A DNA stretch of 64,000 nt. Origin: UBA7957 sp965224675. Lineage in GTDB: Bacteria > Pseudomonadota > Gammaproteobacteria > Granulosicoccales > Granulosicoccaceae. The translations under genes and the position numbers were made by a program. Shown one piece after another: positions 55,262 through 64,000 of the stretch. Location of the stretch: assembly GCA_965224675.1 (NCBI GenBank), contig CBDDAA010000004.1:1488001-1552000 (forward strand), read 5' to 3'. How positions within the stretch are numbered: position 1 is the stretch's first letter; every line of letters starts with the position of its first letter. The notes under the pieces are model-generated. The model was not told where the DNA came from, made no database searches, and saw nothing but the letters and a program-made list of their open reading frames with translations.

Positions 55262-56222
55262 GAAATTCGTACGTTCCAGAGCTACTTAAGTGCTCGCTAA
55301 CCAAACCAATTATTACGTAAGCAAGGTTTTCGTTGCAGTCTCTGATCAGCCGTTTATAAAATAAATGGCGCATTAGTACATAAATGGGTCGGAAATACAT
55401 AAAGTAAGCAAAAGATGATACCTGTATCGTAATGGAAGTGGCGGCAAAGAAGCCAATCCTGATTGGCTGAGTTAGAGCCCGAATTAAATCGCAATGTTGG
55501 ATTCTGTTGTTGATTACTGAACTTTGACGAAGAGTGTGATATAACATTGTATTGAGGTGGATGATCTTAAATCTAAATCTGTAGCTTTATTGCGGCCCGA
55601 AGTGTAAGCTATTGATATATTAATGATTTAAAGAATATATGCTGGACCTGAAAGTGAAACCGAATTTGTGTAATCTGTAATGAAAATATATACATAGATA
55701 TTTTATATCGGTAGCAGATACATCGGTTTGGATAATAACCAGCCAGGATCGGGCAAAACGATTTTTCTATTCCGTACGGTAAAATAACGCATATCAGAGG
55801 TCATGTGACACAACTGCATTTGTTAATTTTACAATCTAATTCTGAGCTTAAGATCGATGCTAATGCATAGAGGGTACATTCTGTATCCTGTGTATCAGTA
55901 CATTCAATCTAATTATGATTTTTTAAACGATGATATGCGGCTGGTCAATCCCAAACGACCAGATCATCGAAATTCTCTCAGATATCGACTATCTAATAGT
56001 TTGTTCCCAGTGTTGAAGCGTATTCTTTATTCAATTCCCGTTTGCACGCCTAGTTCTCGGATTCCCGCGCAAATCTTACCTTTATGGAACTTACATCCGT
56101 TGTAAAGATTCAAAATAAAGGCTAACTATCTGAAAATAAATAGGAGTTCGATTTAGAAGCGCTAAAACATGTGTTCTGACTAAAAATTCCAACCATAAAA
56201 AAATTATAGGAGAGTATTGGAG
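55262..56222. other. Long AT-rich intergenic region, no gene supported
   Basis: About 960 bases. Two open frames exist, 55200-55547 on the minus strand and 55857-56105 on the plus strand; neither has a ribosome site or a recognisable product, and the first overlaps the end of the ThDP gene. The sequence shows no hairpin or repeat that stands out. AGGAGAG at 56208-56214 serves the next gene. The length suggests a regulatory region or a decayed gene. Confidence 0.4.
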
Positions 56223-57872
56223 ATGAAAGATAAAATCAGTAAAAATATAATAGAACCCACTATTGATGAGATCAAGTACTGCGATCTTGATTCAAATGAC
56301 AAACACAGAGTGGAAAAGGCGATACAAAGCGGCTATTCGCGTCGCGATGTATTGAAGCTGATGATGGCGACAGGTGTAACCCTGGCCGCATCGAGCAATA
56401 TTTTCACCTCAGGTGGACGGGCAATTGCGGCAACACCGAGAAAAGGCGGAAAAGTAATATTTGCCAGTGATATTCATGGACCCAATGACCAGATGGATCC
56501 GACCTTATTTACCTCAGGCATCGATTACACCCGGGGTCGTGCAACCTATAACAGTCTGACCCAGCACGACGAAAATCTGACCCCCCATCCTGAGTTGGCT
56601 GAAGAATTCTCAACCAATGCGGATGCGACTGAATGGACATTCAAGCTTCGTAAAGGTGTTGTTTTTCATGACGGTTCACCCTTTACTGCTGATGATGTGA
56701 TCTGGAGTATGAACCGCCACATGGGCGATGATTCAAAATCGGTGGTTAAGGCTGTTATTTCTTCTGTTAAAGAGTGGAAAAAAATCGATAGTCATACGGT
56801 CAAGGCGATATTGAGTTCATCCAACGCAGATCTGCCAACCATCCTCGGTATGTTCCAATTTAAGATTGTCAAGAAAGACACGACGGACTTTAAAAAAGGT
56901 ATAGGTACAGGGCCTTTTGTGCTGCAATCATTTGAGCCTGGCGTGGGTTCCAATCACAAACGCAATGAGAATTACTGGAGAGACGGTGCCAATCTGGACG
57001 AGATAGAGGTTTTTGCTATTACCGATAAGGTTGCCCGGGTCAGTGCGCTGTTATCAGGTGATATTCAGCTCGCTCAAAGTGTTGATCCCAAGGCAATCAG
57101 GCAAATCGAGTCTACTGATGGGGTGGAGCTAATCTCAATTCCTGGTGGTGCATATATGGGCATTTGCTGTATGAAGAGTAGTCTGCCGGGAAGCAACGAT
57201 GATTTCGTTAAGGGCATGCAGTTTATTCAACGCAGGGATAAGATTGTCAAGTCGTTCCTCAAAGGACATGGAACTGTGGGTAATGATCAGCCTATCGCCG
57301 CAGCCTATGGTACTGACCATTGCTCGGAGCTGCCACAACGTCCGTTTGACCCCGACCAGGCGAAATTCCATTTCAAAAAAGCAGGCATCAATTCAGCTGA
57401 GTTGCACGTTGCTGATGTCACCGCCGGTATCGGTGATGCGGCATTGCTTGCACAACGCGAGCTTTCCAAGATAGGTTTTGATCTAAAGATAAAGAAAGTC
57501 CCCAATGATGGTTATTGGGGTGCTGTCTGGATGAAAACGCCACTTAATGTTGTAGTCTGGAATATGCGACCCACTGCAAATGCTATGTTATCAATAGCTT
57601 TTGCTCCAGATGCCGCATGGAATGACACCATGTGGAATAATGAAAAACTGGGTAAATTGCTGATAACATCCCGAGGCGAAACCGATCCTGCCAAACGACA
57701 TGAGATGTATTGCGAAATGCAAAAGCTGGTACACGAAAATTCCGGCATGGTCATCCCGGCGCATCCCAACTATATAGATGGCAAAAGCAGTAAGCTCAAA
57801 GGTATGCCAAAAGTACCCTTGGGGCAGATGGGTGCCAGTGAATGGCCTGAGTTTGTCTGGCTTGAGGCATAA
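56223..57872 (+). CDS. Peptide-type ABC transporter substrate-binding protein, Tat-exported
   Basis: I use the ATG at 56223, 8 bases after AGGAGAG; the product has 549 residues. It begins with a 36-residue charged leader, then a twin-arginine signal (YSRRDVLK and a hydrophobic run to about residue 70). The mature protein is an SBP_bac_5 family member: LAEEFSTNADATEWTFKLRKGV and VVFHDGSPFTADDVIWSMNR, the classical family signature. Such proteins bind dipeptides, oligopeptides, nickel or glutathione. Tat export instead of Sec implies folding in the cytoplasm. The rest of the transporter follows. Confidence 0.92.
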   Translation: MKDKISKNIIEPTIDEIKYCDLDSNDKHRVEKAIQSGYSRRDVLKLMMATGVTLAASSNIFTSGGRAIAATPRKGGKVIFASDIHGPNDQMDPTLFTSGIDYTRGRATYNSLTQHDENLTPHPELAEEFSTNADATEWTFKLRKGVVFHDGSPFTADDVIWSMNRHMGDDSKSVVKAVISSVKEWKKIDSHTVKAILSSSNADLPTILGMFQFKIVKKDTTDFKKGIGTGPFVLQSFEPGVGSNHKRNENYWRDGANLDEIEVFAITDKVARVSALLSGDIQLAQSVDPKAIRQIESTDGVELISIPGGAYMGICCMKSSLPGSNDDFVKGMQFIQRRDKIVKSFLKGHGTVGNDQPIAAAYGTDHCSELPQRPFDPDQAKFHFKKAGINSAELHVADVTAGIGDAALLAQRELSKIGFDLKIKKVPNDGYWGAVWMKTPLNVVVWNMRPTANAMLSIAFAPDAAWNDTMWNNEKLGKLLITSRGETDPAKRHEMYCEMQKLVHENSGMVIPAHPNYIDGKSSKLKGMPKVPLGQMGASEWPEFVWLEA

Positions 57873-57912
57873 AATATAGTAACTTTATAAGGGGCTGTAG
57901 CTCTTAGACGGT

Positions 57913-57944
57913 TTCCTGTCCTGATTTAATGATCAGGACAGGAA
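57913..57944. repeat. Palindromic element (13-bp stem) containing the CCTGTCC core
   Basis: TTCCTGTCCTGAT and ATCAGGACAGGAA form a perfect 13-bp stem around a 6-base loop, 40 bases after the binding-protein gene. The stem holds the CCTGTCC/GGACAGG core found in repeats at 7.8 and 26.2 kb. As an mRNA hairpin between the binding protein and permease genes it may also set their different expression levels. Confidence 0.75.
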
Positions 57945-58220
57945 CTAAACTACTTACTTTGGGCTAAAAAGCAGATATATTTTGTGTATTGATGGATGAG
58001 GTGCGGTTTGCTCACTTAACCTGATTTTTCAGATACTACTTGAGTTCGGTGATCGCAATTAAAAGCCCAGTACTCAAAAGCACCTGCTAATTCTTATTGC
58101 CTCGTTAGCATGTAGTCTGATGTATTGTTGGCTGGTTTATGCTTCACCACGTCAACGAATTAAATGTCAATCCCAAAAAACGTAATCCAATAGTATATTA
58201 ATTGATGAGGTGTCCACACT
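57945..58220. other. Intergenic region inside the ABC transporter operon
   Basis: About 275 bases between the hairpin and the first permease gene. No open frame or conserved motif is seen. A separate promoter for the permease genes may lie here. Confidence 0.4.
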
Positions 58221-59171
58221 ATGATGTTAAAAATGGTATTGAGCCGTCTTGCAATCGGTTTGGCTACTTTGTGGGTGGTGTCAGTGCTGGTTTTCGCGGG
58301 AACCAATATACTACCGGGTGATGTTGCACAAATTATCCTCGGACAAAGCGCAACCCCGGAAACCCTGGCAGTGCTGCGTGCGGAGCTGGGCCTTGATCAG
58401 CCTGCTTATGTACGCTACATGAATTGGGTTGCGGACATGTTTAGCGGTGATCTCGGTACGTCCAAAGCCGGCGGTGCGGCAATCTCGGATATGATTGGTG
58501 GTCGCCTGGCTAATACAATGTATCTGGCTGGTATTGTCGCCTTGATTTCCATTCCCCTCTCAGTCGCTATTGGATTGATGGCGGCCATGTATCCGGGAAC
58601 GATGCTGGATCGTGCTGTGACATTTGGTACCTTAAGTCTGATATCAGTACCTGAATTTTTTATTGCAACGTTTATGGTCCTGATATTTGCCGTTAACTTG
58701 AACTGGTTGCCAGCGATTGCCCACTTCTCAAAGGACGCCAGTTTCCTGGTGCAGATGAGGGGTCTGGCAATGCCAATAATCGTACTAACTATTGTGGTAT
58801 CTGCGCAAATGATTCGTATGACGCGTGCGGGTATTTTGAATGTAATGAACTCACCCTATATCGAAATGTCGATACTAAAGGGTGTGCCGCGCAAACGCAT
58901 TATTCTGCGCCATGCCTTGTTTAATGCGATTGGTCCAATCGTTAATGTCATTGCTTTAAATCTGGCCTATCTTGTCAGCGGGGTGGTTATTGTGGAAACC
59001 ATATTTGCCTATCCCGGACTCGCTAAGCTGATGATTGATGGCGTGCAAACCCGGGATTTACCGCTGGTTCAGGCATGCGCGATGATTTTTTGTGGCACTT
59101 ATGTATTATTGATCATTATTGCTGATGTTATTTCGATCATATCGAATCCACGTTTGCGCCAACCAAAGTAG
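58221..59171 (+). CDS. Peptide-type ABC transporter permease (DppB-like)
   Basis: A 316-residue membrane protein with six segments. The first, LAIGLATLWVVSVLVFAGTNILPGD, is typical of DppB/OppB permeases, and the EAA-type loop shows ILKGVPRKRIILRHALFNAIGP. It forms half of the channel. The second permease gene starts 10 bases after its stop. Confidence 0.93.
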   Translation: MMLKMVLSRLAIGLATLWVVSVLVFAGTNILPGDVAQIILGQSATPETLAVLRAELGLDQPAYVRYMNWVADMFSGDLGTSKAGGAAISDMIGGRLANTMYLAGIVALISIPLSVAIGLMAAMYPGTMLDRAVTFGTLSLISVPEFFIATFMVLIFAVNLNWLPAIAHFSKDASFLVQMRGLAMPIIVLTIVVSAQMIRMTRAGILNVMNSPYIEMSILKGVPRKRIILRHALFNAIGPIVNVIALNLAYLVSGVVIVETIFAYPGLAKLMIDGVQTRDLPLVQACAMIFCGTYVLLIIIADVISIISNPRLRQPK

Positions 59172-59181
59172 GTATTGAGAG

Positions 59182-60114
59182 ATGACTGAAAATACAAGCA
59201 TTACTGAGGCGGATTTAAATTCCACAAAACAGGACTCAGGCGCAGGGCAAAAAAGTAAATATGATGAACTGACAGATGTTCCACCAAAAAAACGTATAAG
59301 GCTCACATGGGTTGGAAAACTATCTGTCGCAGTGGTTGTGTTATGGGTGATTATTGCATTCGTTGGTCCCTATATAGCGCCGTATCATGAAGCCGATATG
59401 GCTGCAGATGACAGTTTTACACCAGGCGACGAGCAATTCCTGTTCGGTACTGATTATTTGGGTCGCGATACACTTTCACGCGTTTTATGGGGCGCACGGG
59501 CAACAATAGGTATCTCTGTGGTGGCAACAGTATTGGCCTATTTAATGGGTATTACCCTTGGCATTGCCGCTGCAGTAAAAGGAGGCTGGGTGGATATGCT
59601 ACTCAGTCGCGTAAACGATGCCATCCTGTCATTACCTTCAATAATGTTGGGTTTAATTGTTATTGCTGCATTGGGCTCATCGATTCCCATCCTGATTGGC
59701 ACGGCAGGTATTATTTACGCAACCAGTGTATTTCGAATCGCCCGTGCCCTGGGTCAGGACATTATGGTACAGGATTTTGTCGAGGTGGCACGAACAAGAG
59801 GTGAGGGGGTGTGGTGGATTATAACCCGTGAGGTTATGCCTAGCGCAGCGATGCCTTTAGCCACTGATTTCGGATTGAGATTGGTCTTTGTTGTATTGTT
59901 TATCTCAAGCCTGAGTTTTCTTGGCTTGGGTGTACAGCCCCCTACAGCAGACTGGGGAAGCATGGTGCGTGAAAACCTGCAGGGCCTCAGTTACGGCTCC
60001 TACGCGGCTATCTGGCCAGCGTTGGCAATTGCTTCATTCACTATAGCGATCAATCTGATTGTTGATGATATATCGGCTAAATCAGGCGGTAGTCTGGCAA
60101 AGAAGATGGTGTAA
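59182..60114 (+). CDS. Peptide-type ABC transporter permease (DppC-like)
   Basis: A 310-residue membrane protein. It has a 40-residue polar N-terminal extension, then a hydrophobic anchor and HEADMAADDSFTPGDEQFLFGTDYLGRD (in parts), the DppC-type periplasmic loop. The EAA loop (EVARTRGEGVWWIITREVMPS) contacts the ATPase. It pairs with the DppB-like protein; the ATPase gene starts 5 bases later. Confidence 0.93.
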   Translation: MTENTSITEADLNSTKQDSGAGQKSKYDELTDVPPKKRIRLTWVGKLSVAVVVLWVIIAFVGPYIAPYHEADMAADDSFTPGDEQFLFGTDYLGRDTLSRVLWGARATIGISVVATVLAYLMGITLGIAAAVKGGWVDMLLSRVNDAILSLPSIMLGLIVIAALGSSIPILIGTAGIIYATSVFRIARALGQDIMVQDFVEVARTRGEGVWWIITREVMPSAAMPLATDFGLRLVFVVLFISSLSFLGLGVQPPTADWGSMVRENLQGLSYGSYAAIWPALAIASFTIAINLIVDDISAKSGGSLAKKMV

Positions 60115-60119
60115 AGACA

Positions 60120-62027
60120 ATGACTAAATTGCTTGAAGTTAAAGATCTCAAAATAGAGGCGCGCAAAGAGGATGGTACGCCTATACCTATTGTTAAAGGT
60201 GTCAGTTTCAATGTCAACAGAGGTGAAGTGGTTGCATTGATCGGTGAGTCAGGATCAGGCAAAACAACGATCTCGCTTTCTGCATTGGCCTATAGCAAGC
60301 CAGGTTTGGAATTTAGTGGTGGACAGGTGATCCTTAACGGTGAAGATCTGCTGACGATGCAGCCATTGCAGCAACGTAATGTACGTGGTCATAAAGTCGC
60401 CTATCTGGCACAAAGCGCAGCGGCTACCTTTAATCCGGCACTGACGATCAATGAGCAAGTCACGGAATCAGCAGTTTTGCACGGTGTGTTATCTCAAGCC
60501 GAGGCAAATAAGCGGGCTGTGCAGCTCTATCATGCACTGGAGCTACCAGATCCGAATCGTATTGGTTTTCGCTATCCACATCAGGTCTCTGGCGGGCAGT
60601 TACAACGGTTGATGGCCGCTATGGCACTTTGTGGAAAACCGGATTTGCTGGTACTCGATGAACCGACCACGGCACTTGATGTTACCACTCAGATTGAAGT
60701 GCTTAAGGCATTTAAAAAAGTCATCAAAGAAGAGAATGCTGCAGCAATATACGTTACTCACGATTTGGCGGTCGTCGCCCAAATCGCTGACCATATTATA
60801 GTGTTGTACAGCGGTGAAGTGATGGAAGAGGGTACAGTAGATGAGATTATTAATCATCCTACCCATGAGTACACCAAGCGTTTGATGGCTGCGGTAGGTA
60901 AAACCGCAAGTGAAACCGCAGCGTCATCAAAACAGGTTAACGCAACAGCAAAAACACAATCCCGCGATATACCAAGCATGGAAGTAATCAATATGACGGC
61001 GGGTTATGGCGGCATAGTCAATGGTGAGCCTGCCATAACGATTCTTCGAGACATTAATGTCGTCACAGAGCACGCTGAAGTTATCGGTGTGATTGGCGAA
61101 TCGGGTTGTGGAAAATCCACTCTGGCAAAGGTGATGGCAGGTATGCTTCCACAAGCACGTGGTGAGGTGAAACTCAATGGTGAATTACTTAAAGGTGATT
61201 TGAGAGATCGAAAACTGGATGAGCTGCGACGGGTTCAGTTTGTCTTTCAGATGGCTGATACCGCCTTGAATCCAAAACAACTTATCGGTGAAATACTGGG
61301 CCGTCCGCTTGAATTCTATAGCGGTCTCAAGGGCAAAGAAAAACGTAAGAAAGTAATGGAGTTACTGGAGATGGTTGAATTACCGCTTGAATTTGCTGAG
61401 CGATTCCCATCTGAGTTGTCCGGCGGACAGAAGCAACGTGTCAATCTTGCCCGTTCACTTGCCGCCTCACCCGATGTCATGTTGTGTGATGAGGTAACCT
61501 CCGCATTGGACAGTATAGTGGCTGACAATGTCATTCAATTGCTCCGGCGATTGCGTGATAAAACCGGCGTTTCATTTGTTTTTATCACTCACGATTTGTC
61601 TACGATCGCCGCATTTGCGGATAAAATGGTGGTGTTGTACGCCGGACGTGTCGTTGAACAAGGCCCTGTGAATGATGTATTAATGCCGCCATTCCATCCC
61701 TATACCCGTTTGTTAACCACATCCGTTCCTGAGTTGCGTATAGGTTGGCTGGAAGACACCATGAAAAAACGTGAAATGGCCGCAGGAATTGCCCGTGGGG
61801 TGGAAATTACAGCAATAGGTTGTCCGTTTTATAATCGCTGTCCGATGGCAATTGACGGGACTTGTGATGTGGAAATACCTCCCGTACGCGAACCGACGCC
61901 AGGCCATCTGCTTGCCTGTCATCTTTCTATGGATGAACTTAATGCGGCGGAGTCAGAATCCCAGAAAGTTCTTCACGGTTTTGAAGGTGCTGGAAGTAAG
62001 GATGATAATGTACGTGCTGGCCATTAG
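60120..62027 (+). CDS. Peptide-type ABC transporter ATPase, DppD and DppF fused
   Basis: A 635-residue protein with two complete ABC domains. The first has Walker A GESGSGKTT, signature VSGGQLQRL and LLVLDEPTTALD; the second GESGCGKST, signature LSGGQKQRV and VMLCDEVTSALD. E. coli uses two separate proteins, DppD and DppF. A C-terminal oligopeptide-type region (CPFYNRCPMAIDGTC, then LLACHL) has the four cysteines that in some relatives bind an iron-sulfur cluster. It powers the upstream permeases. Confidence 0.92.
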   Translation: MTKLLEVKDLKIEARKEDGTPIPIVKGVSFNVNRGEVVALIGESGSGKTTISLSALAYSKPGLEFSGGQVILNGEDLLTMQPLQQRNVRGHKVAYLAQSAAATFNPALTINEQVTESAVLHGVLSQAEANKRAVQLYHALELPDPNRIGFRYPHQVSGGQLQRLMAAMALCGKPDLLVLDEPTTALDVTTQIEVLKAFKKVIKEENAAAIYVTHDLAVVAQIADHIIVLYSGEVMEEGTVDEIINHPTHEYTKRLMAAVGKTASETAASSKQVNATAKTQSRDIPSMEVINMTAGYGGIVNGEPAITILRDINVVTEHAEVIGVIGESGCGKSTLAKVMAGMLPQARGEVKLNGELLKGDLRDRKLDELRRVQFVFQMADTALNPKQLIGEILGRPLEFYSGLKGKEKRKKVMELLEMVELPLEFAERFPSELSGGQKQRVNLARSLAASPDVMLCDEVTSALDSIVADNVIQLLRRLRDKTGVSFVFITHDLSTIAAFADKMVVLYAGRVVEQGPVNDVLMPPFHPYTRLLTTSVPELRIGWLEDTMKKREMAAGIARGVEITAIGCPFYNRCPMAIDGTCDVEIPPVREPTPGHLLACHLSMDELNAAESESQKVLHGFEGAGSKDDNVRAGH

Positions 62028-62131
62028 TGTTATAACATCATGCAGATAGGGGGTTTGATGATGCTTGAATTTTACAGCGGCAGGTGTCATTTTATTAAGA
62101 TTGAGCACACATTGCAGGCATAGAGAATACG

Positions 62132-62518
62132 ATGAAAAAATTTATAGCATTAACTGAGATGGGTGTGAGCAATCCAATGCAAATTGCTCGTTATACCATT
62201 TATATGGCACATAATACCGATATTCTGAGGATTGTTTACGGCCGAAAAAAAGGCTCGTTTCTACCTGTCAGCAAGACCTATAAATTTCCGCGTATTAAAA
62301 AATCAGTGCTGGTGGATGGTGGTTCGCGGCAAACTGATATTGTGTACGAAAGTATGCCCGTATTTCAAAATGCACTGATTGAGCTCGATGAAATCATTGA
62401 GAATCAAAATAATCAGGCGCAGCTGAATCAAATTCTTGCCGATGAAATTGTTCAGCTAGAAGCAGAATTTACCTCCAGAATCGATTACATTAAATCATTG
62501 ATAGCAGATAATAAATAA
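62132..62518 (+). CDS. DUF3461 family protein
   Basis: A 128-residue protein. The pattern LTEMGVSNPMQIARYTIYM, then LRIVYGRKKGSFLPVSKTYKFPR, matches the DUF3461 family of gammaproteobacteria, whose function is unknown. The C-terminal 50 residues are helical with coiled-coil character (ALIELDEIIENQNNQAQLN). It follows the ABC operon by about 100 bases, so it is probably transcribed on its own. Confidence 0.85.
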   Translation: MKKFIALTEMGVSNPMQIARYTIYMAHNTDILRIVYGRKKGSFLPVSKTYKFPRIKKSVLVDGGSRQTDIVYESMPVFQNALIELDEIIENQNNQAQLNQILADEIVQLEAEFTSRIDYIKSLIADNK

Positions 62519-62548
62519 AGGCCCTCTGCGAAGGGATCATTCATCACA

Positions 62549-62567
62549 GTGTAGCGTTTCATACAAA
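62549..62567 (-). repeat. Dispersed 19-bp repeat, copy 3
   Basis: On the minus strand it reads TTTGTATGAAACGCTACAC, the same repeat as at 18346 and 33616. It sits 7 bases from the left end of the nested inverted-repeat element. Confidence 0.6.
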
Positions 62568-62574
62568 GTACACT

Positions 62575-62834
62575 AGGGGGGGGCTCAATTAATCCATGTA
62601 TCCAGCTGGCCCCCATTTCTCGCCCAGCAAGGCATTGTGAGCATGGTGTAGTCTCACCTCTACATAAGCGAACAATAACACCGTGGGCGAGAAATGGGGG
62701 CCAGCCCTTCGGGTTGAGGCTGAAAATTCTCCAGGCGGCGTTGCTCATTTGGAGTAAGCAAACCTCTCTCCTCGTGCCTTACCTGGAGAATTTTCAGACT
62801 CAACAGGATGTATGGATTAATCGAGAACGCCCCT
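62575..62834. mobile_element. Nested inverted-repeat element (MITE-like or structured RNA)
   Basis: A 260-bp element without a gene. Its ends are inverted repeats of about 29 bp with roughly 23 matches, starting AGGGG at 62575 and ending CCCCT at 62834. Inside are two further pairs: a perfect 22-bp pair, 62605-62626 with 62684-62705, and a 22-bp pair with one mismatch, 62714-62735 with 62782-62803. Folded as one strand it makes a closed stem with two long arms, a three-way junction. Flanks TACACT and TACAACT could be an imperfect target duplication. Parts resemble the 33.6 kb repeat. An open frame on the minus strand here follows the repeats and is not a gene. Confidence 0.75.
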
Positions 62835-62974
62835 TACAACTCCTTCAATGAGTAAGTATTTACTTGATGAGTAATAATATACGGAACTAATTGCTCTTTG
62901 AACCTTCCAAGATACTTTTAATCGTTACCTCGATGATTCAGGGCGATTAATTCTTAATTTAAGAGCCACAAATC
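62835..62974. other. Intergenic region before the rhodanese gene
   Basis: About 140 AT-rich bases, likely holding the rhodanese promoter. No boxes can be assigned with confidence and there is no strong ribosome site before the ATG at 62975. Confidence 0.4.
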
Positions 62975-63880
62975 ATGGGTAACAGGCTTTACATTATTAC
63001 ACTATTTCTCCTCACTCTATTATTCGGCTCTGCAGTGTCTGCATCGCCTCTTATCAGCGCGCAGGAATTAAAGAATAAACTGGGCGCGGATGATCTGGTT
63101 GTGGTGGAAATCCAGCCGCTAAACTATTACCAGAAAGCACATATTCCTGGCTCGGTGCATACCGATTATGCAAATTGGCGACTTACTGACAATACCGGGT
63201 TGGGAAAAATGCTGCCAAACACGTCGCAACTGGAAGCCCTTATTGGTGGCCTGGGAATCGATCAGCAGTCAGAGGTTGTTATTGTACCTATAGGGCGTGG
63301 CGCCGGTGATATGGCAGCAGCTGCGCGTATATATTGGACCTTATATGTAGCGGGGCTTGAGCGGATTTCAATTTTAGATGGCGGTTTAATTGCCTATTTT
63401 AGAGCATTTGGTCGAGATGCCTTAGCGCAAGGTGTTGCTGATGCCATCAGCGCTAAACCCTTTACCGCAGAACTGCGCAAGGACGAAATCATGAGCCTCG
63501 ATAAAGTCAGCGAATACCTTGATAAAGGTTATAACATTGTTGATGCAAGAAGCCCTGACGAATATACAGGAAAAGTAGCTGGCTCGCCTTCTGAGCGTCC
63601 GGGTGCACTGCCAACGGCTATCAACCTGCCTTATGATATGTTGATGAACAAAGCAGACGAGAGTTTGCTAAGCAAAGATCAATTGCGCGCCCGTTTTACG
63701 CAGGCGGGTATCCCTCTTGATGGTGAACAGGTCTCATATTGCCATACCGGGCACCGTACCTCATTACTCTGGTTCGTGGCTCATGAAATACTCGGTAACA
63801 AAGCTGCCAGGTTATACGATGGTTCTACGCTGGAGTGGTCTTCAACAAAAGATCGTCCATTGCAAACCCATTTGAAATAG
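62975..63880 (+). CDS. Periplasmic two-domain rhodanese (sulfurtransferase)
   Basis: A 301-residue protein. Residues 1-23 are a signal peptide (ITLFLLTLLFGSAVSASP). Two rhodanese domains follow: the first (residues 25-150) has no cysteine at its active loop (IVPIGRGAGDM) and is structural; the second has the catalytic Cys in SYCHTGHRTS near residue 257, with the usual ARSPDEYTGKVAG ahead of it. Such proteins move sulfane sulfur from thiosulfate or 3-mercaptopyruvate to acceptors. Export to the periplasm fits thiosulfate or cyanide handling. Confidence 0.9.
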   Translation: MGNRLYIITLFLLTLLFGSAVSASPLISAQELKNKLGADDLVVVEIQPLNYYQKAHIPGSVHTDYANWRLTDNTGLGKMLPNTSQLEALIGGLGIDQQSEVVIVPIGRGAGDMAAAARIYWTLYVAGLERISILDGGLIAYFRAFGRDALAQGVADAISAKPFTAELRKDEIMSLDKVSEYLDKGYNIVDARSPDEYTGKVAGSPSERPGALPTAINLPYDMLMNKADESLLSKDQLRARFTQAGIPLDGEQVSYCHTGHRTSLLWFVAHEILGNKAARLYDGSTLEWSSTKDRPLQTHLK

Positions 63881-64000
63881 GTACAAAGCAGCTATCAAAG
63901 CTTACATCTAATCACATTTTTACCTGTAAAATAAGCCAGTTAAAATAACACAAGCGTATTTGTAATACACGCTATCAGGTGGGTAAACACTCGCTCGTCT
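63881..64000. other. Window end, nothing identified
   Basis: The last 120 bases are AT-rich and hold no open frame or motif that I can support. Confidence 0.4.

Noticed and set aside
55200..56105. Two unassigned frames in the long gap after the ThDP enzyme
   Set aside because: Neither has a ribosome site or known family and the first overlaps the end of the ThDP gene antisense.
62485..62748. Minus-strand frame of 87 codons within the nested inverted repeats
   Set aside because: Its sequence is dictated by the repeat arms, and it overlaps the DUF3461 gene end. No protein family fits.

Overview
The window looks like chromosome from a gammaproteobacterium of moderate-to-low GC. The evidence is the housekeeping set: a YgfZ-type folate protein, RraA, a CnoX/YbbN-type thioredoxin, serine hydroxymethyltransferase and a DUF3461 protein, all typical of that class, plus twin-arginine and lipoprotein signals and outer-membrane barrels of a Gram-negative cell. 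I cannot assign a genus. No rRNA, tRNA or CRISPR array is visible.

Region 1 (1-8.4 kb) is accessory. It opens with two tandem paralogues: a gene cut by the window edge and a TIR-like protein with the same C-terminal half. A Nudix-like protein follows, with a convergent HAD phosphatase. Next is a two-gene unit of a tyrosinase-like protein and a cytoplasmic subtilisin-type protease. The region ends in debris: a membrane-anchored coiled-coil gene, a broken IS4-family transposase end, a 14-bp tandem repeat array and a degenerate second copy of the Nudix gene's 5' part.

Region 2 (8.4-18.3 kb) is mostly core: ygfZ, rraA, a DUF2007/zinc-ribbon protein, a Calx-beta autotransporter, a small outer-membrane protein, a VWA lipoprotein, cnoX, a TSUP exporter and glyA with a clear terminator.

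Region 3 (18.3-24.5 kb) is catabolic: an orphan TAXI binding protein, a hot-dog thioesterase, a trimethylamine-dehydrogenase-family flavoprotein with an altered substrate pocket, an MFS permease and a VOC protein. The last four form a probable operon for an unidentified small, possibly methylated amine.

Region 4 (24.5-36 kb) is accessory again: a second copy of the IS4 end, a trypsin-like protease with an unrecognised N-terminal domain, a repeat-rich decayed stretch, a beta-lactamase-type serine hydrolase with a UvrA2-like ABC protein, an AraC regulator, a type II haloacid dehalogenase, two VOC proteins, an RHH/PIN toxin-antitoxin pair with its operator, a LysE exporter and an FHA-like/Cna-B-like protein.

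Region 5 (36.4-45.6 kb) holds an RND efflux pump whose inner-membrane subunit carries a lysine-rich tail of about 230 residues, followed by a secreted repeat protein, a ParA-like ATPase and a membrane-anchored dynamin-like GTPase. A MarR regulator and a Tat-exported protein follow.

Region 6 (45.7-55.3 kb) is a xylose module (xylB, xylA, xylF, xylH and a half-size xylG), then a CRTAC1-like protein and a ThDP enzyme. Region 7 (56.2-62.5 kb) is a peptide-type ABC importer with a fused ATPase and a DUF3461 gene. A 260-bp nested inverted-repeat element and a periplasmic rhodanese close the window.

The best candidates for something undescribed are the TIR-like/Nudix module, the tyrosinase-like/subtilase pair and the RND-ParA-dynamin cluster. 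All functional proposals rest on reading motifs by eye.
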